64,000 bases of DNA from Spirochaetota bacterium (GCA_025457915.1 JALOTL010000011.1:45544-109543); one strand, 5' to 3'; shown: positions 45,889 through 55,731, counted from the first letter of the stretch. Numbers and translations are program-made. The notes: generated from the sequence alone by a model not told the origin.

Positions 45889-47058
45889 ATGAAAAACATG
45901 GATTTTGCGATTTTCCTTACAGTAGCGCTGCTGATTTATTTTTCTGTTAATTTCTACATCTTCATCAGGGGCTGGCAGTCCCTTTACGGATACGAATTGG
46001 TTAGAAAGATCTATGTTTCCCTGTTCGTATTCCTTTCCATGTCATATATCGTCGGCAGGCTTCTTGAAGGATTTTTCGTCTGCAGGCTGAGCAGCTTCAT
46101 GATCTGGACCGGGTCCTTCTGGCTTGGCATGATGCTCTATCTTTTATTGATCATTGTTTTCATCGACCTGGTCAGGATGGCCGATGGATTCTTCGGGATC
46201 ATACCCCATGGTCTGAAAAACAGGGCCCATGCCGGACCAGTGGTTTTCTTTTCTGTGCTGTCGCTGTCCATGACCATCGTTTTATCAGGGTTCGTCAATA
46301 CGCAGTTCCCGAGAATTCACAGGATAGATCTCGATGTAAACAAACCTTCACCTAAAAAAGAGGTTAAAATCGTCATGGTGACTGACATACACCTCGGGAT
46401 TATAATAAGGAATTCGACGCTGATCAGGATGGCGGAAACTATCAATGACCAGGACCCTGATCTGGTAATTCTCGGCGGGGATATAATCGACGAAGACCTG
46501 AAGCCGGTCCTCGAACAGAATATCGGTGATACGCTGAAGATGATAAAAAGCAGGCTCGGGATATATGCCGTCATGGGAAACCATGAATATATAGGCGGCG
46601 CCGAGGAGGCTTATAAATATCTCTGCGGGCACAATATTAAAATGCTCAGGGACGAATTCGTATTGCTGGACGGTTCCTTTTACCTGGTAGGCAGGGAAGA
46701 CTATACCAGGCAGAGATTTGCCGGTGTAAAAAGGAAAACACTTTCCGATCTCCTGTCTGGACTTGACCGGAGACGACCGTTCATTGTTATCGACCATCAA
46801 CCATTCTCGGTAAGGGAATCGGCCGACGAGGGGGCGGACGTGCATCTTTCAGGGCATACCCACAACGGGCAGATGTGGCCGTTCAACCATGTCGTCAACA
46901 TGATATACGATGTCGGTTGCGGATATCGGAAGATTTCCGGCACACATGTTTATGTTTCAAGCGGTTTCGGCACCTGGGGACCTCCCGTAAGGGTCGGCAA
47001 CAGGCCCGAGATCGTTGTAATTAAAATAAGGTTTTCCGGCGGAGAAAATATGCTGTAA
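45889..47058 (+). CDS. Membrane-anchored metallophosphoesterase (YkuE-like)
   Basis: The N-terminal 150 residues contain four membrane helices. They are followed by a calcineurin-like phosphoesterase domain with MVTDIHLG near 165, GGDIIDE, GNHEY near 230 and SGHTHNGQMWP near 320, which supply the dinuclear metal ligands. Relatives include YkuE-type enzymes that act near the membrane. It follows the CNB gene by 18 bp, probably one transcript. Confidence 0.85.
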   Translation: MKNMDFAIFLTVALLIYFSVNFYIFIRGWQSLYGYELVRKIYVSLFVFLSMSYIVGRLLEGFFVCRLSSFMIWTGSFWLGMMLYLLLIIVFIDLVRMADGFFGIIPHGLKNRAHAGPVVFFSVLSLSMTIVLSGFVNTQFPRIHRIDLDVNKPSPKKEVKIVMVTDIHLGIIIRNSTLIRMAETINDQDPDLVILGGDIIDEDLKPVLEQNIGDTLKMIKSRLGIYAVMGNHEYIGGAEEAYKYLCGHNIKMLRDEFVLLDGSFYLVGREDYTRQRFAGVKRKTLSDLLSGLDRRRPFIVIDHQPFSVRESADEGADVHLSGHTHNGQMWPFNHVVNMIYDVGCGYRKISGTHVYVSSGFGTWGPPVRVGNRPEIVVIKIRFSGGENML

Positions 47059-47108
47059 ATGTCCCCCGCGGGGGTCGATAATTATAAAAAAGGGACGGGG
47101 TTTGGCAT

Positions 47109-47276
47109 ATGAATGAGGACGTTTATTCCAGGAAAAGGTTTAACAGATACTGCAGGATGGCTCTGTCGGCAGTTATGCTCGGAGTGCCCCTGGATGACAT
47201 ACTTACGGAGACATCAAGGTACCACGGTGAAAATTTTACTGTTTCCGTGAAGCAGAAGCTTTTCGAAATGCTTTGA
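47109..47276 (+). CDS. Small hypothetical protein
   Basis: An ATG at 47109 opens a 55-codon frame (ending LFEML) with a purine-rich GGGACGGGG about 10 bases upstream. It sits between the metallophosphoesterase and the MBL gene. The sequence has a basic N-terminus and a middle helix. No family recognised; coding status is uncertain. Confidence 0.4.
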   Translation: MNEDVYSRKRFNRYCRMALSAVMLGVPLDDILTETSRYHGENFTVSVKQKLFEML

Positions 47277-47417
47277 TTTAATGATCCAGGAATTAAATTA
47301 GTCTTGATTATTCTCCAGCCGTATATCTAATATATACAATCAAACGGTTTAAATGAATGCGGATTTATCCGCCGTAGAACCGTTCTGTCATTTTTAACAT
47401 TTACATGAAACTGCTGA

Positions 47418-48362
47418 ATGATGAATGAATCGATTAAAGTAATAGATACGGGATATCTTTACCCGGGGTTTGCGGCTTCTTTTTTGATGCTGGAAGACGA
47501 AGATGCCGTATTTATAGAAACGAATACCAATTCCGCAGTGCCTGTTCTTCTTAAAGTGCTGGCAGATTCGGGACGCAAGGCTGAAAATGTTAAGTATATT
47601 ATTGTAACTCATGTGCATCTTGATCATGCCGGCGGAACTTCCGCCCTTATTGATGAATGCAGGAACGCCATGGTGCTGGCCCATCCCAGAGCATTGCCGC
47701 ATCTTATAAATCCCGAAAAACTCATAAAGGGCGCGATGGCAGTTTACGGGGCCGACAAGTTTGAACGCCTTTACGGCCGGATTTCCCCTATCGATCCGGC
47801 ACGAATCAGGGCCATGGATGACGGCGAAGAGTTGGTATTCGGCTCCAGGAGTCTCAGGTTCATGCATACCCTCGGACATTCGAAACATCATTTTTGCGTA
47901 TATGATTCGGGTGAAAACTGCATATTCACGGGCGATTCCTTCGGGCTCTGCTACCCTGTGCTGCAGAAAGGAAGCAGGCCTTTTATTTATCCATCAACCA
48001 CGCCCTCTGATTTTGATCCTGACGAATATTTGAAAAGCGTTAAAAGGATAACCGGGTCAGGAGCCTCCAGGGCATACCTGACCCATTTCGGGCCTGTAGA
48101 TGACATTCCAGGGAAGGCGGATATGCTTAATGAATGTTTGTTTAAAATGAAAACCATAATGGACGGGGCTTTATCAACGGGTTACTCAGGCGAAGAGCTT
48201 GATGATTTCTGCAATAGAAAGGTCAAAAATTTTTTTATCCATGAGCTTGCATCAAGAGGCATATCCTTCACGGGCGCCATATCCCATTTTATGGGCATGG
48301 ATATATATCTGAATGCCATGGGAATATCCTTAGCTGCAAGCAGGAAGGCCGGGTTAAAATGA
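47418..48362 (+). CDS. Metallo-beta-lactamase-fold hydrolase
   Basis: In 314 residues the metal motif is THVHLDHAGG near 63, followed by HTLGHSKHH near 155, FTGDSFG near 173 and LTHFGPVDD near 220. The plan fits glyoxalase II-like MBL hydrolases. Its stop overlaps the next ATG (ATGA), so it is translationally coupled to the alpha/beta hydrolase. Substrate unknown; a thioester or lactone is possible. Confidence 0.75.
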   Translation: MMNESIKVIDTGYLYPGFAASFLMLEDEDAVFIETNTNSAVPVLLKVLADSGRKAENVKYIIVTHVHLDHAGGTSALIDECRNAMVLAHPRALPHLINPEKLIKGAMAVYGADKFERLYGRISPIDPARIRAMDDGEELVFGSRSLRFMHTLGHSKHHFCVYDSGENCIFTGDSFGLCYPVLQKGSRPFIYPSTTPSDFDPDEYLKSVKRITGSGASRAYLTHFGPVDDIPGKADMLNECLFKMKTIMDGALSTGYSGEELDDFCNRKVKNFFIHELASRGISFTGAISHFMGMDIYLNAMGISLAASRKAGLK

Positions 48363-49213
48363 AAGACATTCTTCCTGAATCAGCCGTTTATGATGCCGGT
48401 GATATTGAAATACAGTACCTGAGATATGCCGGTGACGGACCGTGTCTTGTTTTGCTTCATGCAACGGGATTTATGCCCTGGATATGGCACCCGATAGCAA
48501 GGAATCTTTCCGGATATTTTTCAATAATCGCCCCGTATTTCTGCGACCACAGGGTCGCGGAACCGGAAGCAGGCGGCCTCAGCTGGGATGTTCTCGCCAA
48601 TGATCTTTGTTTATTGCTGAAAGGTCTTGGATTGAATGACGTGTTTCTTGCCGGCCATTCAATGGGCGCGACCGTTGCCACTATCGCCGCTGTTCTTGAT
48701 AAAAAGCTGTTTAATAAAATGCTGTTGATTGAACCAATATATCTTCCGAGCCAGTTTTACACGATGGATATCGGCATTGAACAGCACCCGCTGGCATGGA
48801 AGGCCCTTAAAAGAAAAAACGACTGGATTGACTTTGATGAGGCCAGGCATTATATGAGATCAAAAAAGCTTTTCAGCAGTTGGGACGGAGAAACGCTCGA
48901 ATTGTATCTGAAATACGGGATGATTTCAGGCGAGGGAGGGGGGTTGAAGCTTTCCTGCCCGCCGAAAAGGGAAGCCTCTCTGTTCATGGGGGGGCTTCAT
49001 AGCGATCCGTGGCCGCTGTTGCCAGAAGTGGAGTGCCCTGTTCTTGTTGTTGAGGGAGGGGAGAGCGAAAACAGGCATTATATAGATCTTAAAAAGGCAT
49101 CGGGCTTTTTCAGAAATGGGGGATACATGCTCATGGAAGGAGCCGGGCATATGATTCCGATGGAAAGACCTGCTGAAATTTCTGGGATTATCAAGCAATA
49201 TTTAATTGGGTGA
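48359..49213 (+). CDS. Alpha/beta-hydrolase
   Basis: The 284-residue protein has LLHATGFMPWIWHP as the oxyanion-hole region, the nucleophile elbow AGHSMGATVA near 100 and a catalytic His in GAGHMIPME near 263. It is coupled to the MBL gene upstream by ATGA overlap. The pair may act on one small ester, thioester or lactone, but sequence does not fix which. Confidence 0.8.
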   Translation: MKDILPESAVYDAGDIEIQYLRYAGDGPCLVLLHATGFMPWIWHPIARNLSGYFSIIAPYFCDHRVAEPEAGGLSWDVLANDLCLLLKGLGLNDVFLAGHSMGATVATIAAVLDKKLFNKMLLIEPIYLPSQFYTMDIGIEQHPLAWKALKRKNDWIDFDEARHYMRSKKLFSSWDGETLELYLKYGMISGEGGGLKLSCPPKREASLFMGGLHSDPWPLLPEVECPVLVVEGGESENRHYIDLKKASGFFRNGGYMLMEGAGHMIPMERPAEISGIIKQYLIG

Positions 49214-49358
49214 ACGGCCGTCTTTGCGGCTTGATTAATTGTAATAAACATATCAGTATCTTGTTTAATAATCCATGAGAGATTTTAAAATATACTTGAC
49301 TAAAGTTTTGTATAAAAAATATTCGATATTATTTCTTTACGGATCGGTTTTTTAAACT

Positions 49359-50615
49359 ATGCCTGAAGACAGATCAAAAATTTACGATCAATACCATTTA
49401 AAGGATATTGGCGATATCCAGCTGGATATTAAAAAGACCCGGCCCGGATCAAGGTACGCGTACGACCTTTATGACGAATATCATAATATAATCCTCGAGG
49501 CTCACCAGCCCATTTCCGAATCGCTGATCAAGCACCTGATCGATAATAAGACCGATTATCTTTATTACGACCCGACCCAGAAAAACAAGAAGGACCTGCC
49601 GGAGGGTAAGTCCGAGAACATCGCCGGTCTTGATCTGACCGTGGATATCGTAAGCAGGGCGATGCAGAACCAGGTAAAGGAAAACATCAAGGACCTGCTG
49701 GATTCCATAAGAAACATTTACGAATTCTCAACCCAGGACACCCTTTCAACCAAGCAGATAGAAAAATCCAAGTACATGGTTAATGAACTCCTTGACGATA
49801 TCAGTAAAAATAAAAACGGGATCTTCACGCCGATTGATATAGTAAAAAACCTTGACGATTACGATTACAACCATTCTACGAATGTATCGATACTGGCCGC
49901 ATACCTCAGCTCAAGCCTTGAATATAAAAAAGCCGACAGGGTAATAATGGGACTTAGCGGATTGTTTCACGACATAGGAAAATCCGGCATCCCCAGGGAA
50001 ATTCTAAGTAAAACCGAGAGGCTTTCAGACGAAGAATGCGATGTTATAAAAAAACACCCGGTGCTTGGATTCAAGCTTGTGGAGAAGAACAGGGATTTCG
50101 GCGACCTGGAAAAAAAGACCATACTCCTTCACCATGAAAATCCGGACGGAAGGGGTTATCCGTACGGTTTCGACCATTCAAAATATGAGACGAGCGTTCC
50201 GAAGGAAGTAAGGCTCATAGCCATTTGCGATATTTTTGTCGCCCTTACAACACAGAGGCCGGGAAGGGAGAAGTTTACCAGTTCCGGCGCCCTCAAGACT
50301 CTTCTAAACATGGTATACGCGCCTTACAAGACCATATATAAATTTCTTCCGGAAGATTTCAGGGACTTCGCAAGATCGGTCGGGTACACGCTTAACAGGG
50401 GCGATTATTTCATCAAGACCGGAGACCTGATTAGGCTCAACAATGGAGAGGTCGCAGTTATAGAGGAAATGAACAAGCTCTCTCCGCTTAAGCCCAAGGT
50501 GACCATACTTACAGATCAGGAAAAGAATAAGGTGAAAAAACCCTTTTTTGTGGACCTCCAGCTGGATTTCACAAGGTACATATCAAATATACTTGAAAGA
50601 AATATCAAGGAATGA
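49359..50615 (+). CDS. HD-GYP domain protein (putative c-di-GMP phosphodiesterase)
   Basis: The 418-residue cytoplasmic protein has an N-terminal region of about 150 residues (with a DUF3391-like start) and an HD-GYP domain: FHDIGKSGIP near 206, KHPVLGFKL and HHENPDGRGYPYG near 253. The HHExxDGxGYP signature is complete. A C-terminal tail of about 60 residues looks like a PilZ-adjacent beta region, but the fold is unclear. Confidence 0.88.
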   Translation: MPEDRSKIYDQYHLKDIGDIQLDIKKTRPGSRYAYDLYDEYHNIILEAHQPISESLIKHLIDNKTDYLYYDPTQKNKKDLPEGKSENIAGLDLTVDIVSRAMQNQVKENIKDLLDSIRNIYEFSTQDTLSTKQIEKSKYMVNELLDDISKNKNGIFTPIDIVKNLDDYDYNHSTNVSILAAYLSSSLEYKKADRVIMGLSGLFHDIGKSGIPREILSKTERLSDEECDVIKKHPVLGFKLVEKNRDFGDLEKKTILLHHENPDGRGYPYGFDHSKYETSVPKEVRLIAICDIFVALTTQRPGREKFTSSGALKTLLNMVYAPYKTIYKFLPEDFRDFARSVGYTLNRGDYFIKTGDLIRLNNGEVAVIEEMNKLSPLKPKVTILTDQEKNKVKKPFFVDLQLDFTRYISNILERNIKE

Positions 50616-50743
50616 TAGTATTGGTTCAATGAGGGAAACGACGGCCTTTTACGGCATATGTTTCATTTTTTATGGTAAACCTTTGCATACATCATGACGG
50701 AATCATTCGGAATATCCGATCAACTTGACGCTGATGGATTATT

Positions 50744-53536
50744 ATGGAGCAGGACCTTTTAGCACAAATACTCGCTGAAATCGAAACAAACAAGGGTAAA
50801 TTCCTAAAATACAACCAGAAAAAGCTCAATACACTCTATGAGTCCATTTCAGATCCCAAGAAAATCGAGCTGTTCGAGTCCATTCCTTTTTTGCTGAACA
50901 CCAACCAGACGGAACTCCCCGGTTATGTCGATTCATCCAGCGTGCCGCTCGGCATATACAATTACCACCCGACGACCAAGGGGATAAACTTCGTCAAGGC
51001 GAAGTTCCCAACTGTGCAGACAATGATACTGAGAAACGACAAGCCGTTCGTTCAAACCTTCGCCCTCATGGGAAGCGCCGGTACGATCGCCTACACTAAG
51101 GACTCCGATTTCGACTTCTGGATCTGTTTCAACGAGAAGGACTTCAACCAGGAGTCTGTGGCCCTTTTCAAGGCCAAGTGCCGAAACATCGAGGCCTGGA
51201 TACACGAGAAGTTCAGCATGGATGTGAATTTTTTTCTTAACGCAATAGAAAAGGTCAGAAAGAACATCTACGCGGAAGACGAAAAGGAGGACCTTTTCGG
51301 CACTTCTATCGGCGAGCTGTTGAAGGAGGAGTTTTTCAGGAGCTCGATTATTCTCCACGGCAAAATCCCGTTCTGGTGGGTCCTGCCCCCGGAATGCAAT
51401 GACGCGCTTTACGGCCAGTGGCTGAAAGTCGCGAATGAATCGCGGATAATGCATGAATATGCCGATCTCGGCAATCTTTACAACATCAAAAGGGAGGATT
51501 TTCTTGTTGCCGCCCTTTTCCAGATATTGAAATCGCTGGACAGCCCATTTAAATCCATAATAAAGATGGGACTGCTCGAGAGATATCTCGACAGCACTGA
51601 GGACAATCCCTTCATCAGCAACATCATTAAAAAGAACATCCAGGAAGACAAACTGCAGAGCGAATACATCGATGCCTACATCATCATGTTCAATTACCTG
51701 TATGACTATTTCATCCAGCGCGAGGATGAGAAGAGCGTCCTTGAAATTCTGAAGATATCGTTCTATCTGAAGTCGGAGCCGAACCTTTCCAGGTATTTTT
51801 CCGCGGAAGCCGAGGGATATATATCCGAAAAGCACAGGATTATGACGGAATACGCAAAAAAATGGAACTGGAGCGAGCTGACCATCAAGCAGATGGACGC
51901 ATTCCAGAACTGGGGCATCGAACCAGTCACCAAGCTTTTCAACAGCGCAAAAAAGAACATGCTTCTCGGATACAAGAAAATTCTGTCCATGATAGAATCA
52001 AAGCAGATCCAGCACAAGATGAACGAGGCTGAAATCAAGGGCATAACAAGAAAAATTTTCTCTCACTTTTCAATGTCAGAAAACAAGATCGACAACACGC
52101 TGAGCTTTAAAAACTACCCTTTTGAAAAATACCTGATGATGGAATACGTCAGGGACAGGGACGGGAACGACATGTGGATGCTTTCCAAGCGTCTGATAAC
52201 GAACAACAAGCTGAACAAAATAATCATCTACAAGAACAAGAGCCTCTTCGGTCTGGTGGCCTGGGTGAGCCTGAACGGCCTTTTCCAGAAGGATTTCACG
52301 AGGCTGGACATAGATTCTGGACTTTTTTCCGCCGACCCAAATTTTTTAAGGGATATAGTCGCGGACATAACCAACAGGTTCGTAATTAACAGGGTAAAGC
52401 TCTACAACAGGTATTTCCTCAGGGACCCTTTTCCCATTATGAGCTACATAATAATAAATCCATTTTCAAAATATTCGGATAAAATCGACGACATAATTTT
52501 TTTGTACTACAACAGCTGGGGGGAGGTAAAGTTCGACACTTACAAGAACCAGAATGACTTTATCAAGATACTCGCTGATATTCTGAACGGCTGCATGATA
52601 ACAGGGCTGGATTTCAAGACCGCGATAAACATTTCATCCTCATCGCCCTATTCCTCCAGCAAGGAATTCTACCAGTTCAGGCTCCTCCTTAAGGACATCT
52701 ATGATTTTTTTCTTGAGCCCATGGCCGATGAAAAGCGGAGATATATTACTCAGCTGGGAAACAGGTTTGTTGTTTTTTTCACCAGGAAGGTGGGTACTGT
52801 CAACGTCGTGGATTACACCGTATTCGATTCAGAGATAAAACTGCTATACAATATTTCCTTCAATAACGGTGTCAGAAACAAGATCAGGGTGGATTCCGGC
52901 GTCAAAGAACTCAACTATCTCATGAAAATCATAGAAAGCTACAGGGAAAACGTTATCCAGATATACAGCGAACTTGAAACCAAATACTGCTATTTTTTCG
53001 TTACGGACGAAAGGGGATCGATTTCATTTTTCAGGAAGCCCGCCGTTTTTTATTCACAGTACCTCCTGGGCATTTATCTTTTTTCCATGAATGTCGCCGG
53101 CCAGATTGTGGCCAACAATCCTGATTCTATTCTTGCGGGGCAGAAAATGCCCATCGTAATGTACAATTTAAAAAGGGGATTCAAATCCGACTGTGAAATC
53201 TCGGAATACGATCCTGTCCAGATGAAGAAGATATTCGAGAACCTGAAAAAGATCCTACCATTCAAGCTGTCAATAAGATTCAATGATGAAGGAGAGGTCC
53301 TTTACCGGTTTTCCCTGCCTGACGGGGCCTTCACTGACGTTCTTGATAAAAACAACCTGATGGAGGTTGTGGGAGAGCTCAAGGGGCTGATTTCATCCGT
53401 ACAGGGATATCACTATTTCGTGACAGACATAAACCTCGAACACCTCAGCATGAACCTTTATAAAAACTATACGTCATTTTCCTTTACGGAAAAGAATCGT
53501 TTTGAGCTCATGGTCGAGAGGGGACTGGGGGAATAA
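50744..53536 (+). CDS. Class I adenylate cyclase-like protein
   Basis: The 930-residue protein begins with a nucleotidyltransferase domain. The motif GSAGTIAYTKDSDFDFWI (110-127) has the GS and Asp122/Asp124 pair that mark class I (CyaA-type) cyclases. The length is near that of enterobacterial CyaA (about 850). The long C-terminal region (about 300-930) is mostly helical and unannotated. It probably makes cAMP; activity is inferred from the catalytic motif. Confidence 0.75.
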   Translation: MEQDLLAQILAEIETNKGKFLKYNQKKLNTLYESISDPKKIELFESIPFLLNTNQTELPGYVDSSSVPLGIYNYHPTTKGINFVKAKFPTVQTMILRNDKPFVQTFALMGSAGTIAYTKDSDFDFWICFNEKDFNQESVALFKAKCRNIEAWIHEKFSMDVNFFLNAIEKVRKNIYAEDEKEDLFGTSIGELLKEEFFRSSIILHGKIPFWWVLPPECNDALYGQWLKVANESRIMHEYADLGNLYNIKREDFLVAALFQILKSLDSPFKSIIKMGLLERYLDSTEDNPFISNIIKKNIQEDKLQSEYIDAYIIMFNYLYDYFIQREDEKSVLEILKISFYLKSEPNLSRYFSAEAEGYISEKHRIMTEYAKKWNWSELTIKQMDAFQNWGIEPVTKLFNSAKKNMLLGYKKILSMIESKQIQHKMNEAEIKGITRKIFSHFSMSENKIDNTLSFKNYPFEKYLMMEYVRDRDGNDMWMLSKRLITNNKLNKIIIYKNKSLFGLVAWVSLNGLFQKDFTRLDIDSGLFSADPNFLRDIVADITNRFVINRVKLYNRYFLRDPFPIMSYIIINPFSKYSDKIDDIIFLYYNSWGEVKFDTYKNQNDFIKILADILNGCMITGLDFKTAINISSSSPYSSSKEFYQFRLLLKDIYDFFLEPMADEKRRYITQLGNRFVVFFTRKVGTVNVVDYTVFDSEIKLLYNISFNNGVRNKIRVDSGVKELNYLMKIIESYRENVIQIYSELETKYCYFFVTDERGSISFFRKPAVFYSQYLLGIYLFSMNVAGQIVANNPDSILAGQKMPIVMYNLKRGFKSDCEISEYDPVQMKKIFENLKKILPFKLSIRFNDEGEVLYRFSLPDGAFTDVLDKNNLMEVVGELKGLISSVQGYHYFVTDINLEHLSMNLYKNYTSFSFTEKNRFELMVERGLGE

Positions 53537-53542
53537 GGGCAT

Positions 53543-54184
53543 ATGAATATTTTTTTCTCAAGAACCGCTGTGAAATTGACTTTTTTATCCGTCATGCTGT
53601 TAGTGACTTCGCTTCTTTATTGCAGAGAATCATCGCTTAAGATCACGATCACTGATCCCGGGACATTTAAAAAAGGCTGCACCGTATTTCTCGGTGACAG
53701 CAACGTAATGATGACAAGCTGGCAGGAATATTTCGGTGAAAGTGTGTGCAACCTGGGGCTGGGCGGCGCAACGACGGATTACGTAATGATGAAAAGGGAC
53801 ATGGTGAAGGATCTTGCTCCATCCAGGATAGTCATACTGGTCGGCGGCAATGACCTCCTGAGGCTCAGGTCCGTGCCCGAGGTTGCCGCTAAATACAGGG
53901 CTATAATCGCCCGGTACAGGAATATCAGCAATAACATATTTTTCGTCAGCAACCTGCCGATAAGAAAAAAATTATTCATCAAGAACTGGATGATCATCTG
54001 GCTGAATATAGAGCTGGAAAAAATCTGCAAGGAAACCGGCGTGAGGTTCGTCAACGTTTACCATCTGCTTTACAGGGACGGTCAGCTTGACAGGAATTTT
54101 GCCTTTGATGAGATACACATCAACCGGGACGGCCAGAAGATCGTAGCCGATGAACTCGGGAAGCATTTTAATGCCTCAAAATAA
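53543..54184 (+). CDS. SGNH/GDSL-type secreted esterase
   Basis: 213 residues with an N-terminal hydrophobic signal ending in a possible but imperfect lipobox (LLYC, Cys27). SGNH blocks are seen: FLGDSNVMMTSW (nucleophile Ser), LGGATTD, VGGNDLLRLR and DEIHINRDG (catalytic Asp/His). The likely role is deacylation of an envelope substrate. It starts 6 bp after the class I cyclase stop and is probably cotranscribed. Confidence 0.75.
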   Translation: MNIFFSRTAVKLTFLSVMLLVTSLLYCRESSLKITITDPGTFKKGCTVFLGDSNVMMTSWQEYFGESVCNLGLGGATTDYVMMKRDMVKDLAPSRIVILVGGNDLLRLRSVPEVAAKYRAIIARYRNISNNIFFVSNLPIRKKLFIKNWMIIWLNIELEKICKETGVRFVNVYHLLYRDGQLDRNFAFDEIHINRDGQKIVADELGKHFNASK

Positions 54185-54247
54185 AAATACTCCGGCTCCT
54201 TATTTTTCTTTTTTATCGCTATCGTCCAGATAGCAGGATCTGCTCAT

Positions 54248-54361
54248 TCAGGTTGAAATACCGAATTTCGGCAAAACCCATTTATTCAATACAAACCATG
54301 CAGCGGCAATGGCTAGGAACAGTATTATAGATTTCATTTGATTTCTTCTTTTTTCATCCAT
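54248..54361 (-). CDS. Small single-helix membrane protein (37 aa)
   Basis: On the minus strand an ATG at 54361 opens a 37-codon frame. It has a basic start (MDEKRRNQMK), one membrane helix (about 11-25) and the ending NKWVLPKFGIST. I recall similar one-helix proteins ending LPxxGxxT from deltaproteobacteria and spirochaetes, but no function. Met9 (start at 54337) is an alternative. It lies between the esterase and the tRNA. Ribosome binding site is weak. Confidence 0.5.
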   Translation of the reverse strand: MDEKRRNQMKSIILFLAIAAAWFVLNKWVLPKFGIST

Positions 54362-54458
54362 TTTTATTATTTATAATTTAATTAATTTTTAATATATTAA
54401 AATTTTTAATTATTTTCAAGTATAAAATTAAAATAACTCGTGTTTTTTAACAAAAATA

Positions 54459-54487
54459 TTGACATAAAAGCTTAATAAATTTATTTT
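54459..54487 (+). promoter_or_regulatory. Sigma70-type promoter of tRNA-Lys
   Basis: TTGACA (54459-54464) and TATTTT (54482-54487) with a 17-base spacer. The tRNA begins 14 bases later. Confidence 0.75.
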
Positions 54488-54500
54488 CGGGCAATAACCG

Positions 54501-54573
54501 GGGTCTGTAGCGCAATTGGTAGCGCAGTTGACTCTTAATCAATTGGTTGAGGGTTCGAGTCCCTCCAGACCCA
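54501..54573 (+). tRNA. tRNA-Lys (anticodon CTT)
   Basis: A full cloverleaf can be drawn. The acceptor stem is GGGTCTG / CAGACCC with discriminator A573. The D-arm pairs GCGC/GCGC, the anticodon stem is GTTGA/TCAAT with loop CTCTTAA and anticodon CTT, and the T-arm is GAGGG/CCCTC with TTCGAGT. CCA is not encoded and must be added. Confidence 0.95.
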
Positions 54574-54792
54574 AATCCTTCCATAAATTCATTCCTATTG
54601 ATATATCAATTTAATTACTGTCATTAGTGTATTATTATTGACAGGTGCGTTAAGAATCCGTATAAATTAATAATAATCCATAATCTGAAAATACATAATT
54701 ATATCGATTTAACCTGCGTCAAATTACGAAGTATTGCATATCCCCTATCGGATTATCCGATTTAAAATAAATTCTAATGTGAGATATCCGAC

Positions 54793-55731
54793 ATGAGAAA
54801 TTCAGCGAATATTTTAATGAAATTCATTGTATTCTCATTTATCATCCTTCAATCCATTAACGCCATGTCGCTCAATGCAAACAGCCCCAGCATCAATGGG
54901 GTAACAGGGCTGATAGCCAGCCCGACGGCAAACCTTACGACACAGGATCTGAATTTCGGCATGGATGTGGCATATCATTATATTTACGGTTATGTAAATG
55001 AAAAGAGGGGATTTGACAGGTCTGACCCGATTCCTTACCTGATGGCAATATATCTGCCGTCCCAATGGAATATTATCCCCTTTTCGTATTATCTGGACAA
55101 GACATCCAAAATTTCAGACAGAAAATACAACATGACTCATGTCCCGAGCAGTTCCTTCAGTGTACTTAAAATCCTTGAATTCAGCGTCTCATTCGATTCC
55201 CAGAACAGCAAAGGAGACGATATGATCATAGGGTCAAAGGTATTGATATACGGCAGGGGTAAGACGCCGGTTGCAGTTGCCGCGGGCGGGACATATCAGA
55301 GTATTAAGATCCGTGACACGGCCTACAGGGTATACCAGGCGTACCTTGCCTCGACATTCAATCTTGACAACAACTTCATGCCGTCCAGCATAACGCTTGT
55401 TCTGGGAAAGCATTTCGGAAATCTCCATTTTAAGGATGAAAAGGTTATTAAGAAAAACGAACTGGACTTTTCGATCGGGTATGACGCAGACGTTTACCCG
55501 AAGCTTTTCGAAAACAGGCTTCACTGGATAAACGAGTTCGCCAACTACTCATACAGCAGGGGTCCCTCCTACGGATCAAAACCTTACATGAGGGGGTCTT
55601 ATAATATGGGTTTCAGGATAGTCATTTTCCCGAAAGAAGGTATCAAGCTCAACTTTGATGTTTTCGGAACGGATCTGGTGGACAGGACCAGGGGTTTTGT
55701 GAGCGGCGTTAATTTCGGATTAAATTTTTAG
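54793..55731 (+). CDS. YjbH-like outer-membrane beta-barrel protein
   Basis: The 312-residue protein has a signal peptide (about 1-24), then GVTGLIASPTANL near 36, the consensus start of YjbH/GfcD-type exopolysaccharide barrels. Alternating amphipathic strands follow to a C-terminal aromatic residue (GVNFGLNF). It may export a polysaccharide or act as a porin-like component. It is preceded by 219 bp of AT-rich intergenic DNA after the tRNA. Confidence 0.6.
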   Translation: MRNSANILMKFIVFSFIILQSINAMSLNANSPSINGVTGLIASPTANLTTQDLNFGMDVAYHYIYGYVNEKRGFDRSDPIPYLMAIYLPSQWNIIPFSYYLDKTSKISDRKYNMTHVPSSSFSVLKILEFSVSFDSQNSKGDDMIIGSKVLIYGRGKTPVAVAAGGTYQSIKIRDTAYRVYQAYLASTFNLDNNFMPSSITLVLGKHFGNLHFKDEKVIKKNELDFSIGYDADVYPKLFENRLHWINEFANYSYSRGPSYGSKPYMRGSYNMGFRIVIFPKEGIKLNFDVFGTDLVDRTRGFVSGVNFGLNF

